NCBI RefSeq assembly: GCF_030698125.1
Contig: NZ_JAUYNV010000053.1
Span: 1 to 64,000 of the forward strand
Length of the DNA stretch: 64,000 nucleotides
Direction: 5' to 3'
DNA from: Methyloversatilis sp.
GTDB lineage: Bacteria > Pseudomonadota > Gammaproteobacteria > Burkholderiales > Rhodocyclaceae
The notes beneath the pieces were generated by a model. The model worked only from the letters and a program-made list of their open reading frames with translations, did no database searches and was not told where the DNA came from. The translations under genes were made by a program, and so were the position numbers. Positions within the stretch are counted from its first letter, which is position 1; each line of letters begins with the position of its first letter. Below, piece after piece: positions 37,357 through 48,182 of the stretch.

Positions 37357-38706
37357 ATGAGCCGCAAGATTTACATCAAGACCTTTGGCTGCCAGATGAA
37401 CGAGTACGACTCGGACAAGATGGCCGACGTGCTCGGCGAGTCCGAGGGCCTGACGCCGACCGATCGCCCCGAAGAGGCTGACGTGATCCTGTTCAACACT
37501 TGCTCGGTGCGTGAAAAGGCGCAGGAGAAGGTGTTTCATGACCTCGGGCGGGTCAAGCACCTGAAGAAGGACAATCCGCGCCTGCTGATCGGCGTCGGCG
37601 GCTGCGTCGCCAGTCAGGAGGGGGCTGCCATCGTCGAGCGCGCGCCCTATGTGGACTTCGTGTTCGGCCCGCAAACCCTGCACCGTCTGCCCGACCTGAT
37701 CGCGAAGCGGCGCGAGAGCGGCCGGCCGCAGGTGGACATCAGTTTTCCCGAGATCGAGAAGTTTGACCACATGCCACCGGCGCGCGTCGACGGCGCCACC
37801 GCCTTCGTGTCCATCATGGAAGGCTGTTCGAAGTACTGCACGTTCTGCGTCGTGCCCTACACGCGCGGCGAGGAAGTGTCGCGCCCGCTGGACGACATCC
37901 TGACCGAGGTGGCGACCCTGGTCGGGCAGGGCGTCAAGGAAGTGACCTTGCTCGGCCAGAACGTCAATGCCTGGCGTGCGCCGATCACTCGCGGCTCGGA
38001 CGACATCGGCGACTTCGCCTTCCTGCTCGAATGCGTGCATGACCTGCCCGGCATCGAGCGCATCCGCTATACGACCTCGCACCCGCGCGAAATGACGCAG
38101 CGGGTGATCGACGCCTACGCGCGCCTGCCCAAGCTGGTGTCGCAGCTGCACCTGCCGGTGCAGAGCGGTTCCGACCGCATCCTCGCGGCGATGAAGCGCG
38201 GCTACACGGTGCTCGAGTACAAGGCGGTGGTGCGCAGGCTGCGCGCAGCGCGTCCCGATCTGTCGCTCAGTTCCGATTTCATCATCGGCTTTCCGGGTGA
38301 AACCGACGACGACTTCGAAAAGACGATGAAGCTGATCGACGACGTCGGTTTCGACAACAGCTTCAGCTTCGTCTACAGCGCACGGCCCGGCACGCCGGCC
38401 GCCGACATGGCGGACGACACACCGGCAGACGTCAAGCAGGCGCGACTTGCGCGGCTGCAGAAGCGCATCGAGGAACACACGCAGGCCATCAGCCAGGCCA
38501 TGGTCGGCACGGTCCAGCGCATTCTGGTCGAGGGTGAGTCGCGCAAGGACGCCAGTGAGCTGGCCGGCCGCACCGACAACAACCGTGTCGTCAATTTCGC
38601 CGGTCCGGCACGGCTCATCGGCACCTTCATCGACGTGCGCATCGAATCGGCGCTGCCGCACAGCCTGCGTGGCGCGGTGCTCACGCGAGAGGCGGTCGGC
38701 GCTTGA
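37357..38706 (+). CDS. miaB: tRNA-2-methylthio-N6-dimethylallyladenosine synthase
   Basis: MiaB adds the methylthio group to i6A37 of tRNA. The 449-aa product has the N-terminal cluster domain with its three cysteines ([32 protein letters not shown]), the radical-SAM CxxxCxxC in CSKYCTFC and a C-terminal TRAM domain (about 380-445). Its stop overlaps the phoH start (TTGA). Confidence 0.98.
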   Translation: MSRKIYIKTFGCQMNEYDSDKMADVLGESEGLTPTDRPEEADVILFNTCSVREKAQEKVFHDLGRVKHLKKDNPRLLIGVGGCVASQEGAAIVERAPYVDFVFGPQTLHRLPDLIAKRRESGRPQVDISFPEIEKFDHMPPARVDGATAFVSIMEGCSKYCTFCVVPYTRGEEVSRPLDDILTEVATLVGQGVKEVTLLGQNVNAWRAPITRGSDDIGDFAFLLECVHDLPGIERIRYTTSHPREMTQRVIDAYARLPKLVSQLHLPVQSGSDRILAAMKRGYTVLEYKAVVRRLRAARPDLSLSSDFIIGFPGETDDDFEKTMKLIDDVGFDNSFSFVYSARPGTPAADMADDTPADVKQARLARLQKRIEEHTQAISQAMVGTVQRILVEGESRKDASELAGRTDNNRVVNFAGPARLIGTFIDVRIESALPHSLRGAVLTREAVGA

Positions 38707-39686
38707 AAACCAGACCGCTCGAATTGTTGCTCGAACCGCTGGACAACACCCGGCTGGCCAATCTGTGTGGCGTGCTGGACGAAAACCTGCGCCAGCTCGA
38801 AACCGCCTACGACGTCGAAATCGCCCGCCGTGGCGAAAGCTTCCGCGTCAGCGGCGATCCGGTGCAGTCGCAGCGCGCGGCCGTGGCGCTGCGCCACTTC
38901 TACAGCGTCGCCAAGGATCACCTGAGCGTGGATGCCATCCAGCTCGGCCTGATCGAACTGTCGAACCGCGGACTGCCGGAACCCGGGGCGCCGACGCTGC
39001 TGACGCGCAAGAGCAACCTGCACAGCCGCACGCCGCGTCAGGCGCAGTACCTGAAGCAGATACAGGAACACGACATCACGTTCGGCATCGGTCCGGCCGG
39101 CACCGGCAAGACCTATCTGGCGGTGGCCAGCGCCGTTGACGCACTGGAACGCGAAACGGTCGCGCGCATCGTGCTGACCCGCCCGGCGGTCGAAGCCGGC
39201 GAGCGGCTCGGTTTCCTGCCCGGCGATCTGGCGCAGAAGGTCGACCCGTATCTGCGGCCGCTGTACGACGCGCTTTATGAATTGATGGGTTTCGAGCGCG
39301 TCGCGCGCGCCTTCGAACGGCAGGTGATCGAGATCGCCCCGCTGGCCTATATGCGCGGCCGCACGCTGAACAACGCCTTCATCATTCTCGACGAGGCGCA
39401 GAACACCACGCCGGAACAGATGAAGATGTTCCTGACCCGCATGGGCATCGGCTCCAAGGCGGTCATCACCGGCGACCTGACGCAGATCGACCTGCCGCGT
39501 GGCCACAAGAGCGGGCTGGGCGAAGCGCGCAAGGTGCTGCACGACGTGCGCGGCATCGCCACGACCGAATTCCTTGCCGAGGACGTCGTGCGCCATCCGC
39601 TGGTAGCGCGCATCGTGTCGGCCTACGAACGATTCGATGCGCAGCGCGACGCCGAAGAAGCCATGCGCCGGGGACCGCGCGGCTGA
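38703..39686 (+). CDS. ybeZ: PhoH-like ATPase (YbeZ)
   Basis: The product (327 aa) has an N-terminal KH-like part (about 1-95) and a PhoH NTPase domain with Walker [12 protein letters not shown] and Walker B region [17 protein letters not shown]. It starts at TTG 38703, which overlaps the miaB stop. The order miaB-ybeZ-ybeY-corC-lnt is conserved and links it to rRNA maturation with YbeY. Confidence 0.95.
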   Translation: MKTRPLELLLEPLDNTRLANLCGVLDENLRQLETAYDVEIARRGESFRVSGDPVQSQRAAVALRHFYSVAKDHLSVDAIQLGLIELSNRGLPEPGAPTLLTRKSNLHSRTPRQAQYLKQIQEHDITFGIGPAGTGKTYLAVASAVDALERETVARIVLTRPAVEAGERLGFLPGDLAQKVDPYLRPLYDALYELMGFERVARAFERQVIEIAPLAYMRGRTLNNAFIILDEAQNTTPEQMKMFLTRMGIGSKAVITGDLTQIDLPRGHKSGLGEARKVLHDVRGIATTEFLAEDVVRHPLVARIVSAYERFDAQRDAEEAMRRGPRG

Positions 39687-40138
39687 TGCGGCTGAACCTG
39701 TCGGTGCAGTACGCCTGCGTGCGCGAAGGATGTCCGCTGCGTGCCGATGTGCTGCGCTGGGTGCGCGCCGCAGTCGACCCGGAGGTCGTGCTGCGTGCCG
39801 ACATCACGGTGCGTTTCGTCGACGCCGATGAAGGCCGGGCGCTCAATCTCGACTATCGCGGCCGTGACTACGCGACCAATGTGCTGTCGTTCCCGTACGA
39901 GCAGGGCGCGCATCTGGCGGGCGATCTGGTCATCTGCCAGCCGGTTCTTGCGACCGAGGCAAGCGCACAGCGCAAGCCGTTCGCGCAGCATGCGGCCCAC
40001 CTGATCGTGCACGGCACGCTGCATCTGCAGGGCCGGGACCACGAAACGTCGGACGCCGATGCCGAGGCGATGGAGGCCGAGGAGCGCCGCATCCTGGCCG
40101 GGCTGGGTCTGCCCGATCCGTACGCCGACGACAGCTGA
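39686..40138 (+). CDS. ybeY: rRNA maturation endoribonuclease YbeY
   Basis: The product (150 aa) has the zinc motif with H109, H113 and H119 ([16 protein letters not shown]). YbeY takes part in 16S rRNA 3' processing and ribosome quality control. Its ATG overlaps the ybeZ stop by one base. Confidence 0.97.
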   Translation: MRLNLSVQYACVREGCPLRADVLRWVRAAVDPEVVLRADITVRFVDADEGRALNLDYRGRDYATNVLSFPYEQGAHLAGDLVICQPVLATEASAQRKPFAQHAAHLIVHGTLHLQGRDHETSDADAEAMEAEERRILAGLGLPDPYADDS

Positions 40139-40243
40139 AACCGGGCATGCGCCGCTGCGCTCGCGGCCTGTGATGCACGCCTGACTCGAAACCTGCACGC
40201 GGCTCGGGTTACACTTGTGCCGTGTTCGTTTCCTTCACCCCGC

Positions 40244-41107
40244 ATGGACAGTAGTCCTTCTGCCCCGCATCGCCCGGGTTTTCTTGAACGGCTGAGCCAT
40301 CTTCTGATGCGCGAACCGGAAGACCGGGACCAGTTGCTGGCGCTGCTGCACTCCGCCTTCGAACGCAATCTGCTCGACGCGGACGCCCTGTCGATCATCG
40401 AAGGCGCACTCCAGGTGTCAGACATGCCGGTGCGCGACGTGATGATCCCGCGTGCCCAGATGGATTGCGTCGACATCGAAGACCCGCTTGAAAAGATCGT
40501 CGATACCGCGCTGCGCACCGCGCACTCGCGTTTTCCGGTCATTGGCGACAACCGCGATGACGTCATCGGCATCCTGCTCGCCAAGGATCTGCTTCGGCTG
40601 GTGTCCGGCCACGACGACAGCCTGCGCGACATGCTGCGCCCGGCCGTGTTCATCCCCGAATCGAAGCGGCTCAACGTGCTGCTGCGCGAGTTCCGCGCCA
40701 GCCGCAACCACATGGCCATCGTCGTCGACGAATACGGCGGTGTGGCGGGTCTGGTGACGATCGAGGACGTGCTGGAACAGATCGTCGGCGACATCGAGGA
40801 CGAGTACGACTTCGACGAATCGGCCGACAACATCCGGATCGACCAGGCCGGGCGCTATCGCGTCAAGGCGGCGACCGAGATCGAGGATTTCAACGAGGTA
40901 TTCGCGACCGGGTTCGAAGACGACGCCTTCGATACGGTCGGCGGTCTGGTCATCCACCAGCTCGGCCGTCTGCCCAAACGCGGCGAAGTCATCCAGCTGC
41001 ATGATCTGCGCTTCACCGTGCTGCGCGCCGACAGTCGTCGCGTGCATACGCTGATGGTGGATCGCATCAAGCCGGCCACGCCGGTCGCCGCAGCGCCGGT
41101 CGAATGA
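40244..41107 (+). CDS. corC: CorC/HlyC-family protein with CBS pair
   Basis: From ATG 40244 the product is 287 aa; an upstream GTG would add nine residues. It has two CBS domains (about 60-185, VRDVMIPRAQM to TIEDVLEQIVGDIEDEYD) and a C-terminal transporter-associated domain (about 200-275, FEDDAFDTVGGLVIHQLGRL). No membrane segment is present. E. coli CorC has been tied to magnesium and cobalt resistance; the direct function is uncertain. Confidence 0.93.
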   Translation: MDSSPSAPHRPGFLERLSHLLMREPEDRDQLLALLHSAFERNLLDADALSIIEGALQVSDMPVRDVMIPRAQMDCVDIEDPLEKIVDTALRTAHSRFPVIGDNRDDVIGILLAKDLLRLVSGHDDSLRDMLRPAVFIPESKRLNVLLREFRASRNHMAIVVDEYGGVAGLVTIEDVLEQIVGDIEDEYDFDESADNIRIDQAGRYRVKAATEIEDFNEVFATGFEDDAFDTVGGLVIHQLGRLPKRGEVIQLHDLRFTVLRADSRRVHTLMVDRIKPATPVAAAPVE

Positions 41108-42570
41108 AGCCTGCGGTCAGGCTGGCCGCAGCCGGTGCGGCCGGTCTGCTGGCGGTTGCCGGATTCGCGCCTCTCGGCCTGTTTGCGCTCCCGCTGCTGT
41201 CGCTGGCCACGCTGCTGTGGCTGATCGACCGCTGCCATCCGCGTGCTGCCGCGCTGACCGGTTTCGTGTTCGGCATGGGCTGGTTCCTCGGTGGCGTGTC
41301 CTGGGTGCATGTGAGCCTGCACGACTTCGGCGGCATGCCGATGGCGATTTCACTGCTCGCAACCTTCCTGTTCTGCGTTTACCTGTCCTTGTTCCCGGCG
41401 GCGGCCTGCGCCGCGCAGGGCTGGCTGCGCCCCGGTCGCGTGCTGTACGCGCCGCTGTTTGCCGGTCTGTGGGCACTGACCGAATGGTTGCGCGGCACGC
41501 TGCTGACCGGCTTCCCGTGGCTGGCCAGCGGCTACGCGCACGCGCCGCCCAGCCCGCTGGCCGGGTATGTGCCCGTGTTCGGTGTGCACGGCGCAGGCTG
41601 GGTCGCCGCCCTGATCGCCGCCCTGCTTGCCGCGGCAGTGCTGCAGCGGATGACCTGGCGGCCGGCCATCGTGTCGCTGGTCGCACTGCTGGCCGGTGGC
41701 GCGCTGCTCGGTGTCGTGCGCTGGACCGAACCCACGGGTCGCACGCTGACCGTGAGCCTGCTGCAAGGGAATGTGCCGCAGAGCCTGAAGTGGGTGCCGG
41801 AACGTCTGCCCGATTCGATGCAGACCTATCTCGACCTCGCGCGCACCTGGCCCGCCGATCTGGTCGTATTGCCGGAAACCGCGATCCCGGTGCCGTACGA
41901 CGAGATCGATCCGGCCTGGCTGGCGGAAGTGCGGCGCACCGGCGTCGATGTGCTGATGGGCGCAATCACCATCGGTCGCGACGGTGACGGAACCGCCCGT
42001 TACTTCAACAGTGCGGTCGCGCTGGGACGTGACGATGCGCGCTACAGCAAGTCGCATCTGGTGGCGTTCGGTGAATTCACGCCGCCGCTGTTCGCGTGGA
42101 CGCTGTCGCTGCTGTCCATTCCGATGTCCGACTTCGGCCGCGGTGCGGCGGTGCAGCCACCGCTCGATCTGGCCGGCGAGAAGGTCGCGGTGAACATTTG
42201 CTACGAAGACGTGTTCGGCGAAGAACTGATCGCCGCTGCGCGCGATGCGACGCTGCTGGTCAATGTGTCGAACACGGCCTGGTTCGGCGATTCGCTGGCG
42301 CAGCCACAGCATCTGCAGATCGCGCAGCTGCGTGCGCTGGAAATGGGCCGGCCGATGCTGCGCGCCACCAATACCGGCATGACGGCAGCGATCGGTGCCG
42401 ACGGTCGCATCATCGCCGCGCTGCCACCTTTTGAACGTGCCGGACTGCGTGTCGAACTGTCCGGCCATCAGGGCCTGACGCCCTTCATGCGCTGGGGTAA
42501 CGCGCCGGTGGTGATCGGCGCGCTGCTGCTTATCGGGGCGGCGATGGTGCGGCGCAAGGCGAGCCGGTAG
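41104..42570 (+). CDS. lnt: Apolipoprotein N-acyltransferase
   Basis: Lnt adds the third acyl chain to the N-terminal cysteine of lipoproteins. The 488-aa product has an N-terminal membrane region (about 1-205) and a periplasmic nitrilase domain. The catalytic residues are near E258 (LPETAIP), K316 (YSKSHLVAFGEFTP) and C366 (NICYEDVFGEEL), with a final C-terminal helix. Its start overlaps corC (ATGA). Confidence 0.97.
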   Translation: MKPAVRLAAAGAAGLLAVAGFAPLGLFALPLLSLATLLWLIDRCHPRAAALTGFVFGMGWFLGGVSWVHVSLHDFGGMPMAISLLATFLFCVYLSLFPAAACAAQGWLRPGRVLYAPLFAGLWALTEWLRGTLLTGFPWLASGYAHAPPSPLAGYVPVFGVHGAGWVAALIAALLAAAVLQRMTWRPAIVSLVALLAGGALLGVVRWTEPTGRTLTVSLLQGNVPQSLKWVPERLPDSMQTYLDLARTWPADLVVLPETAIPVPYDEIDPAWLAEVRRTGVDVLMGAITIGRDGDGTARYFNSAVALGRDDARYSKSHLVAFGEFTPPLFAWTLSLLSIPMSDFGRGAAVQPPLDLAGEKVAVNICYEDVFGEELIAAARDATLLVNVSNTAWFGDSLAQPQHLQIAQLRALEMGRPMLRATNTGMTAAIGADGRIIAALPPFERAGLRVELSGHQGLTPFMRWGNAPVVIGALLLIGAAMVRRKASR

Positions 42571-42600
42571 AATCCGCGCTTTCCGATTCGTTCAGTGCCC

Positions 42601-43551
<951 letters not shown>

Positions 43552-43602
43552 TCACCGATTGCTTCGACACCGCCGGTCACGGCGGCTGATTCTGGACTGA
43601 CT

Positions 43603-45708
43603 ATGCACGCCACATTACTGGTCGAACTGCTGACCGAAGAGTTGCCGCCGAAAGCCTTGTCGAGACTGGGCGAAGTGTTCGCCGACGGTGTGTTCAAGGC
43701 GCTGGTCGAGCGCAAGCTGGTCGCCGCCGATGCACGCATGGACCGCTATGCCAGTCCGCGCCGCCTTGCCCTCACAGTGCAGAACGTGACCGACCGCGCG
43801 CCCGATGCCGTGGTCGACGAAAAGCTGATGCCGGTTGCCGTCGCGCTCGACGCCGATGGCAAACCTACGCCGGCATTGCTGAAGAAGCTGCAGGCGAAAA
43901 ACATCCCGGCCGAGGCGCTGCCGCAGTTCACGCGCCGGATGGATGGCAAGAGCGAAACGTTGTTCTACGCGATGACAGTTTCAGGCGCTGCACTCGATGA
44001 CGTGCTCGCCGGCATCGTGCTCGACGCCTTGAAGAAGCTGCCGATTCCGAAGCTGATGCGCTGGTCCGACTGCGACTTCCAGTTCGTGCGCCCGGTGCAC
44101 GGGCTGGTCATGCTGCATGGCGATCGCATCGTGCCGGGCATGGCGTTCGGGCATGCGTCGGGCCGCAGCACCCGCGGTCACCGCTTCATGGGCGAGGGCG
44201 AGGTGACGCTGGCCAGCGCTGACGAGTACGCCCGCACACTGTACGAGCGCGGTTCGGTCATGGCCTCATTCGAGGCGCGCCGCGCGCTCATCACGCAGAA
44301 GCTGGCCCAGGCCTGCACCGCGCTGGGCGAGGGCGTGCACCACGTCGACGACGCTGCGCTGGTCGACGAAGTGACGGCGCTGGTCGAATTCCCGGTCGTG
44401 TATGTCGCGCAGTTCGAACCGGAATTTCTGGCCGTGCCGCAGGAGTGCCTCATCCTGACGATGAAGGCCAACCAGAAGTACTTCCCGCTGCTCGACGCCT
44501 CGGGAAAGCTGCTCAACCGCTTTCTCGTCGTGTCGAACATGCAGGTGGCCGATGCGTACAACATCGTGTCCGGCAACGAACGCGTGGTGCGTGCCCGCCT
44601 GTCCGATGCGCGCTTCTTCTTCGAGCAGGACAAGAAGACGCCGCTGGCCGGACGCATCACGAAGATGGAATCGGTGGTCTATCACAACCGCCTCGGCAGC
44701 CAGTTCGACCGCGTCATGCGCATCCAGCGGCTGGCGACGGAAATCGCGCATCTGCTCGATGCAGATGTGCTGGCGACGGCGCGCGCGGCATTGCTCGCCA
44801 AGGCCGACCTGATGACCGACATGGTGGGCGAGTTTCCGGAGCTGCAGGGGGTCATGGGGCGCTACTACGCGCAGCATGACGGCGAGACCGATACGGTGGC
44901 AGCGGCGGTCGAGCAGCACTATCGCCCGCGCTTTGCCGGCGATGCGCTGCCGCAGGGCGATGTCGCCTGCGCGGTATCGCTGGCCGACAAGATCGACGCG
45001 CTGGTCGGCTTCTTCGGCATCGGCCAGATTCCGACCGGCGACAAGGATCCGTTCGCGCTGCGACGCGCCGCACTCGGCGTGCTGCGCATCCTGATGGAAG
45101 CATCGCTGCCGCTCGATCTCGGTCAGCTGGTACAGATCGCTGCCGGCGGTTTCCGCGCCGGCCAGATCGGTGCCGGCGAAACCGCGGGGTTCGCCGCACA
45201 ACTGCACGATTTCATGCAGGAGCGCCTGCGCAACCTGCTCAAGGACGGCGGCTCCGAGGCGCGCGCGATCGACGCCGTGCTGGCGCTCGGGCCTGTGCGC
45301 ATCGATCTGGTGCCGGCCAAGCTCGCGGCCGTGGTCGCGTTCTCCGAACTGGCCGAGGCGCAGTCGCTTGCTGCGGCCAACAAGCGCATCGTGAACATCC
45401 TGAAGAAGGCAAGTGAAGTCGGCGACGTCATCGATCCCGCGCTGTTCGCGGAAGAGGCGGAGGTCGAACTGAACCACGCGCTGAGCACCGCAAACATGAT
45501 GGCGCATCAGCATATCGAACGTGGCAACTACGCTGGCGCATTGAGCGCCCTTGCCATGCTGCGCGGGCCGGTCGACCGCTTTTTCGACGATGTCATGGTG
45601 AACGCCGACGATGCGACCGTGCGTGCCAACCGGCTGGCGCTGCTCGGTCAGCTGGCCGCGGCGATGAATGCAGTGGCGGATATTTCGCGGCTGGAATTGA
45701 AAGACTGA
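43603..45708 (+). CDS. glyS: Glycine-tRNA ligase beta subunit
   Basis: The product (701 aa) carries the tRNA-binding beta chain. It has the N-terminal [27 protein letters not shown], the HD-like region (about 390-470, [18 protein letters not shown]) and a C-terminal anticodon-binding part ending in the typical [11 protein letters not shown]. It works with GlyQ to charge tRNA-Gly. Confidence 0.98.
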   Translation: MHATLLVELLTEELPPKALSRLGEVFADGVFKALVERKLVAADARMDRYASPRRLALTVQNVTDRAPDAVVDEKLMPVAVALDADGKPTPALLKKLQAKNIPAEALPQFTRRMDGKSETLFYAMTVSGAALDDVLAGIVLDALKKLPIPKLMRWSDCDFQFVRPVHGLVMLHGDRIVPGMAFGHASGRSTRGHRFMGEGEVTLASADEYARTLYERGSVMASFEARRALITQKLAQACTALGEGVHHVDDAALVDEVTALVEFPVVYVAQFEPEFLAVPQECLILTMKANQKYFPLLDASGKLLNRFLVVSNMQVADAYNIVSGNERVVRARLSDARFFFEQDKKTPLAGRITKMESVVYHNRLGSQFDRVMRIQRLATEIAHLLDADVLATARAALLAKADLMTDMVGEFPELQGVMGRYYAQHDGETDTVAAAVEQHYRPRFAGDALPQGDVACAVSLADKIDALVGFFGIGQIPTGDKDPFALRRAALGVLRILMEASLPLDLGQLVQIAAGGFRAGQIGAGETAGFAAQLHDFMQERLRNLLKDGGSEARAIDAVLALGPVRIDLVPAKLAAVVAFSELAEAQSLAAANKRIVNILKKASEVGDVIDPALFAEEAEVELNHALSTANMMAHQHIERGNYAGALSALAMLRGPVDRFFDDVMVNADDATVRANRLALLGQLAAAMNAVADISRLELKD

Positions 45709-45711
45709 CGG

Positions 45712-46254
45712 ATGAAACTGATCATCCTCGACCGCGACGGCGTCATCAATTACGACTCCGACCAGTTCATCAAGTCGCCGCAGGAGTGGCGACCGATAGA
45801 AGGGTCGCTCGAAGCGATCGCGCTGCTGAACCAGTTCGGCTGGCGCGTCGTGGTGGCGACCAACCAGTCGGGCGTCGGTCGCGGTCTGTTCGACATGGAC
45901 ACCCTTGCTGCGATCCACGACAAGATGCACCGCTCGCTTGCCCAGACCGGCGGGCGCATCGACGCCATCTTCTTCTGTCCGCACGCGGCCGATTCGAAGT
46001 GCGCCTGCCGCAAGCCCAAGCCGGGCATGCTGCTGGAGATTGCGAGTCGCTTCAACGTGGATCTGGCCGACGTGCCGGTGGTCGGCGACAGCCTGCGCGA
46101 CCTGCAGGCAGCCGATGCGGCTGGCGCGCAACCTGTGCTGGTGCGTACCGGCAAGGGCACCAAGACCGAAGCCGATCCGGCACTGTCACGCGGCGCCCGG
46201 ATCTATGACAACCTGGCCGCCATGGTGCGCGCATTTACGGTGACTGCCGACTGA
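45712..46254 (+). CDS. gmhB: D-glycero-beta-D-manno-heptose-1,7-bisphosphate 7-phosphatase
   Basis: GmhB removes the 7-phosphate in ADP-heptose synthesis for the LPS inner core. The 180-aa HAD-family product has D7 and D9 (ILDRDGVIN), a Cys/His zinc loop (CPHAADSKCACRKPKPGM) and the Asp motif VVGDSLRDLQAA. It lies three bases after glyS and one base before plsC, so it is in the same transcript. Confidence 0.96.
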   Translation: MKLIILDRDGVINYDSDQFIKSPQEWRPIEGSLEAIALLNQFGWRVVVATNQSGVGRGLFDMDTLAAIHDKMHRSLAQTGGRIDAIFFCPHAADSKCACRKPKPGMLLEIASRFNVDLADVPVVGDSLRDLQAADAAGAQPVLVRTGKGTKTEADPALSRGARIYDNLAAMVRAFTVTAD

Positions 46255-46997
46255 TGACCTTCCTGCGTTCATGCCTGTTCTTCGCTGTGCTCATCCTGAT
46301 CACGCCGCCGTTTGCGATGCTCGCCATTCTCGTGCGGCCGCTGCCGCCGCACGTGCGCTACCGCATCATCGGCGGGTGGACGCGCCTGGCGATGTTCGCG
46401 CTGCACCATGTGGTCGGCCTGCACTATCGCGTGATCGGCACCGAAAACCTGCCGTCGCGCAGCGCCGTGGTGCTGTGCAAGCACCAGTCCGCCTGGGAAA
46501 CGATGAGCTTGCAACGGATACTGCCGCCGGTCGCCTTCGTGCTGAAGAAGGAGTTGCTGCGCATTCCGTTCTTCGGCTGGGGGCTGGCCTGCATGCCGAG
46601 CATCGCCATCGACCGGTCGGCCGGGCGCGATGCGCTGGTGCAGGTGGAAGAGCAGGGCCGCGTGCTGCTCGAACAGGGGTTCTGGGTGACCGTGTTTCCC
46701 GAGGGCACGCGCATGTCGCCGGGCGAGACGCGGCGCTACAAGGCCGGCGGCGCAAGGCTTGCGCAGGTGACCGGTGCGCCCGTGGTGCCGATCGCGCACA
46801 ACGCGGGGGACTACTGGAAGCGCAACGCCTTCCTGAAGTATCCGGGCGAGATCGTCGTGAGCATCGGCCCCCCGATCGCGACACAGGGCTTGACGACCGA
46901 ACAGATCAACGGGCACGCTCAGGTCTGGATCGAAAGTGAAATGCGTCGACTTTTTCCGCATCACTATGAAGCCGAACACCTGTCCGCAGCAGCTTGA
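46254..46997 (+). CDS. plsC: 1-acyl-sn-glycerol-3-phosphate acyltransferase
   Basis: PlsC acylates lysophosphatidic acid to phosphatidic acid in the inner membrane. The 247-aa product has an N-terminal helix, the acyltransferase H-X4-acidic motif as KHQSAWE and the substrate motif FPEGTRMSPGE. The acidic residue is Glu rather than the commoner Asp. Its start overlaps the gmhB stop. Confidence 0.94.
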   Translation: MTFLRSCLFFAVLILITPPFAMLAILVRPLPPHVRYRIIGGWTRLAMFALHHVVGLHYRVIGTENLPSRSAVVLCKHQSAWETMSLQRILPPVAFVLKKELLRIPFFGWGLACMPSIAIDRSAGRDALVQVEEQGRVLLEQGFWVTVFPEGTRMSPGETRRYKAGGARLAQVTGAPVVPIAHNAGDYWKRNAFLKYPGEIVVSIGPPIATQGLTTEQINGHAQVWIESEMRRLFPHHYEAEHLSAAA

Positions 46998-47745
46998 GTT
47001 GGCCCTCGATACGCCGGAACACACCGCGCCGCCGCCGCTGCGTGGGCGTCACATCGTGCTTGGGCAGCAGATCGTCGAGTACGCGCTGCGTCGTTCGCGT
47101 CGCCGCTCGATCGGTTTTTCGATCGGCGAATCGGGGCTGCGCGTCACCGCGCCGCATTGGGTGACGCTGCCGCAGATCGAGGAGGCGTTGCGCGAGAAGC
47201 AGCGCTGGATCTTCACCAAGCTGGGCGAAGTGCGCGCGCGCCGTGCGCCGGTGCGCACCGACTGGCGCGACGGTGCCCGACTGCCCTGGCTGGGCGGCCA
47301 CGTGACGCTGCGCCTTGGCGACACCTGCGCGCGGCCGATGATCGACGATGACATGCTGCGCCTTCCTCTGCCGGCCGATGCCGACCACGACCGCGTGCGC
47401 GATGCGGTATGTGCCTTCCTGCAGCGCGAGGCGCTTGCGCGCTTCACGCAACGCGCGACCGAACTGGGCGAGCGCATCGGCGTGTCGCCGTCTCGCGTCA
47501 TGCTCAGTTCCGCCAACACGCTATGGGGTACCTGCACTGCGCAGGGCGTGATCCGGCTCAACTGGCGACTGATCCATTTCTCGACGGCGATGATCGACTA
47601 CGTGATTGCACACGAGCTGGCGCACCTGAAGGAACTGAATCACTCGCGCGCCTTCTGGGATACCGTGGCGCTGATCCTGCCCGGCTTCGAAGCCGCGCGA
47701 CGCGAGTTGCGTACCCAGCATCCGGGCCGCATCGTCGCCCACTGA
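46966..47745 (+). CDS. YgjP/SprT-like metal-dependent hydrolase (DUF45)
   Basis: From ATG 46966 the product is 259 aa and overlaps plsC by 32 bases. The N-terminal part includes [20 protein letters not shown]. The C-terminal zinc site is [17 protein letters not shown] (HExxH plus a distal His). E. coli YgjP is reported to act as a UTP pyrophosphatase; others treat the family as zinc peptidases. The substrate here is open. Confidence 0.88.
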   Translation: MKPNTCPQQLELALDTPEHTAPPPLRGRHIVLGQQIVEYALRRSRRRSIGFSIGESGLRVTAPHWVTLPQIEEALREKQRWIFTKLGEVRARRAPVRTDWRDGARLPWLGGHVTLRLGDTCARPMIDDDMLRLPLPADADHDRVRDAVCAFLQREALARFTQRATELGERIGVSPSRVMLSSANTLWGTCTAQGVIRLNWRLIHFSTAMIDYVIAHELAHLKELNHSRAFWDTVALILPGFEAARRELRTQHPGRIVAH

Positions 47746-47770
47746 ACCCACCAAACTGCGAGGTCACACC

Positions 47771-48169
47771 GTGAGAATCCTGCACACCATGCTGCGCGTC
47801 GGCCAGCTCGACCGGTCGATCGAGTTCTACACCAAGGTTCTTGGCATGCGCCTTCTGCGCCGGCAGGACTATCCGGACGGCAAGTTCACGCTCGCCTTCA
47901 TCGGCTATCAGGACGAATCGGAAGGGGCCGTGCTGGAACTGACGCACAACTGGGACACCGACGCCTACGAGATGGGAAACGCTTACGGCCACATCGCGCT
48001 GGAAGTCGATGACGCCTACGCGACCTGTGATCAGGTCCGGGCACTGGGTGGTCGCGTGGTGCGCGAGGCCGGTCCGATGAAGCACGGCACGACCGTCATT
48101 GCTTTCGTCGAGGATCCGGACGGCTACAAGATCGAATTCATCCAGCGCGGCACATCGGGCGCCAGCTGA
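47771..48169 (+). CDS. gloA: Lactoylglutathione lyase (glyoxalase I)
   Basis: GloA isomerises the hemithioacetal of methylglyoxal and glutathione to lactoylglutathione. The 132-aa product has the four metal ligands in [10 protein letters not shown] (H5), VLELTHNW (Glu), [10 protein letters not shown] (His) and YKIEFIQ (Glu), with the [14 protein letters not shown] signature. The start is GTG 47771 with GAGG upstream. It ends the plus-strand run. Confidence 0.97.
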   Translation: MRILHTMLRVGQLDRSIEFYTKVLGMRLLRRQDYPDGKFTLAFIGYQDESEGAVLELTHNWDTDAYEMGNAYGHIALEVDDAYATCDQVRALGGRVVREAGPMKHGTTVIAFVEDPDGYKIEFIQRGTSGAS

Positions 48170-48182
48170 CCGCAGGTATTGC

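Noticed and set aside
36973-38661. 562-codon minus-strand open frame opposite miaB
   Set aside because: Shadow of miaB; the plus-strand product has the complete radical-SAM and cluster motifs.
44266-46131. Long minus-strand open frame opposite glyS and gmhB
   Set aside because: Same reason; spans two real genes and has no recognisable protein features.
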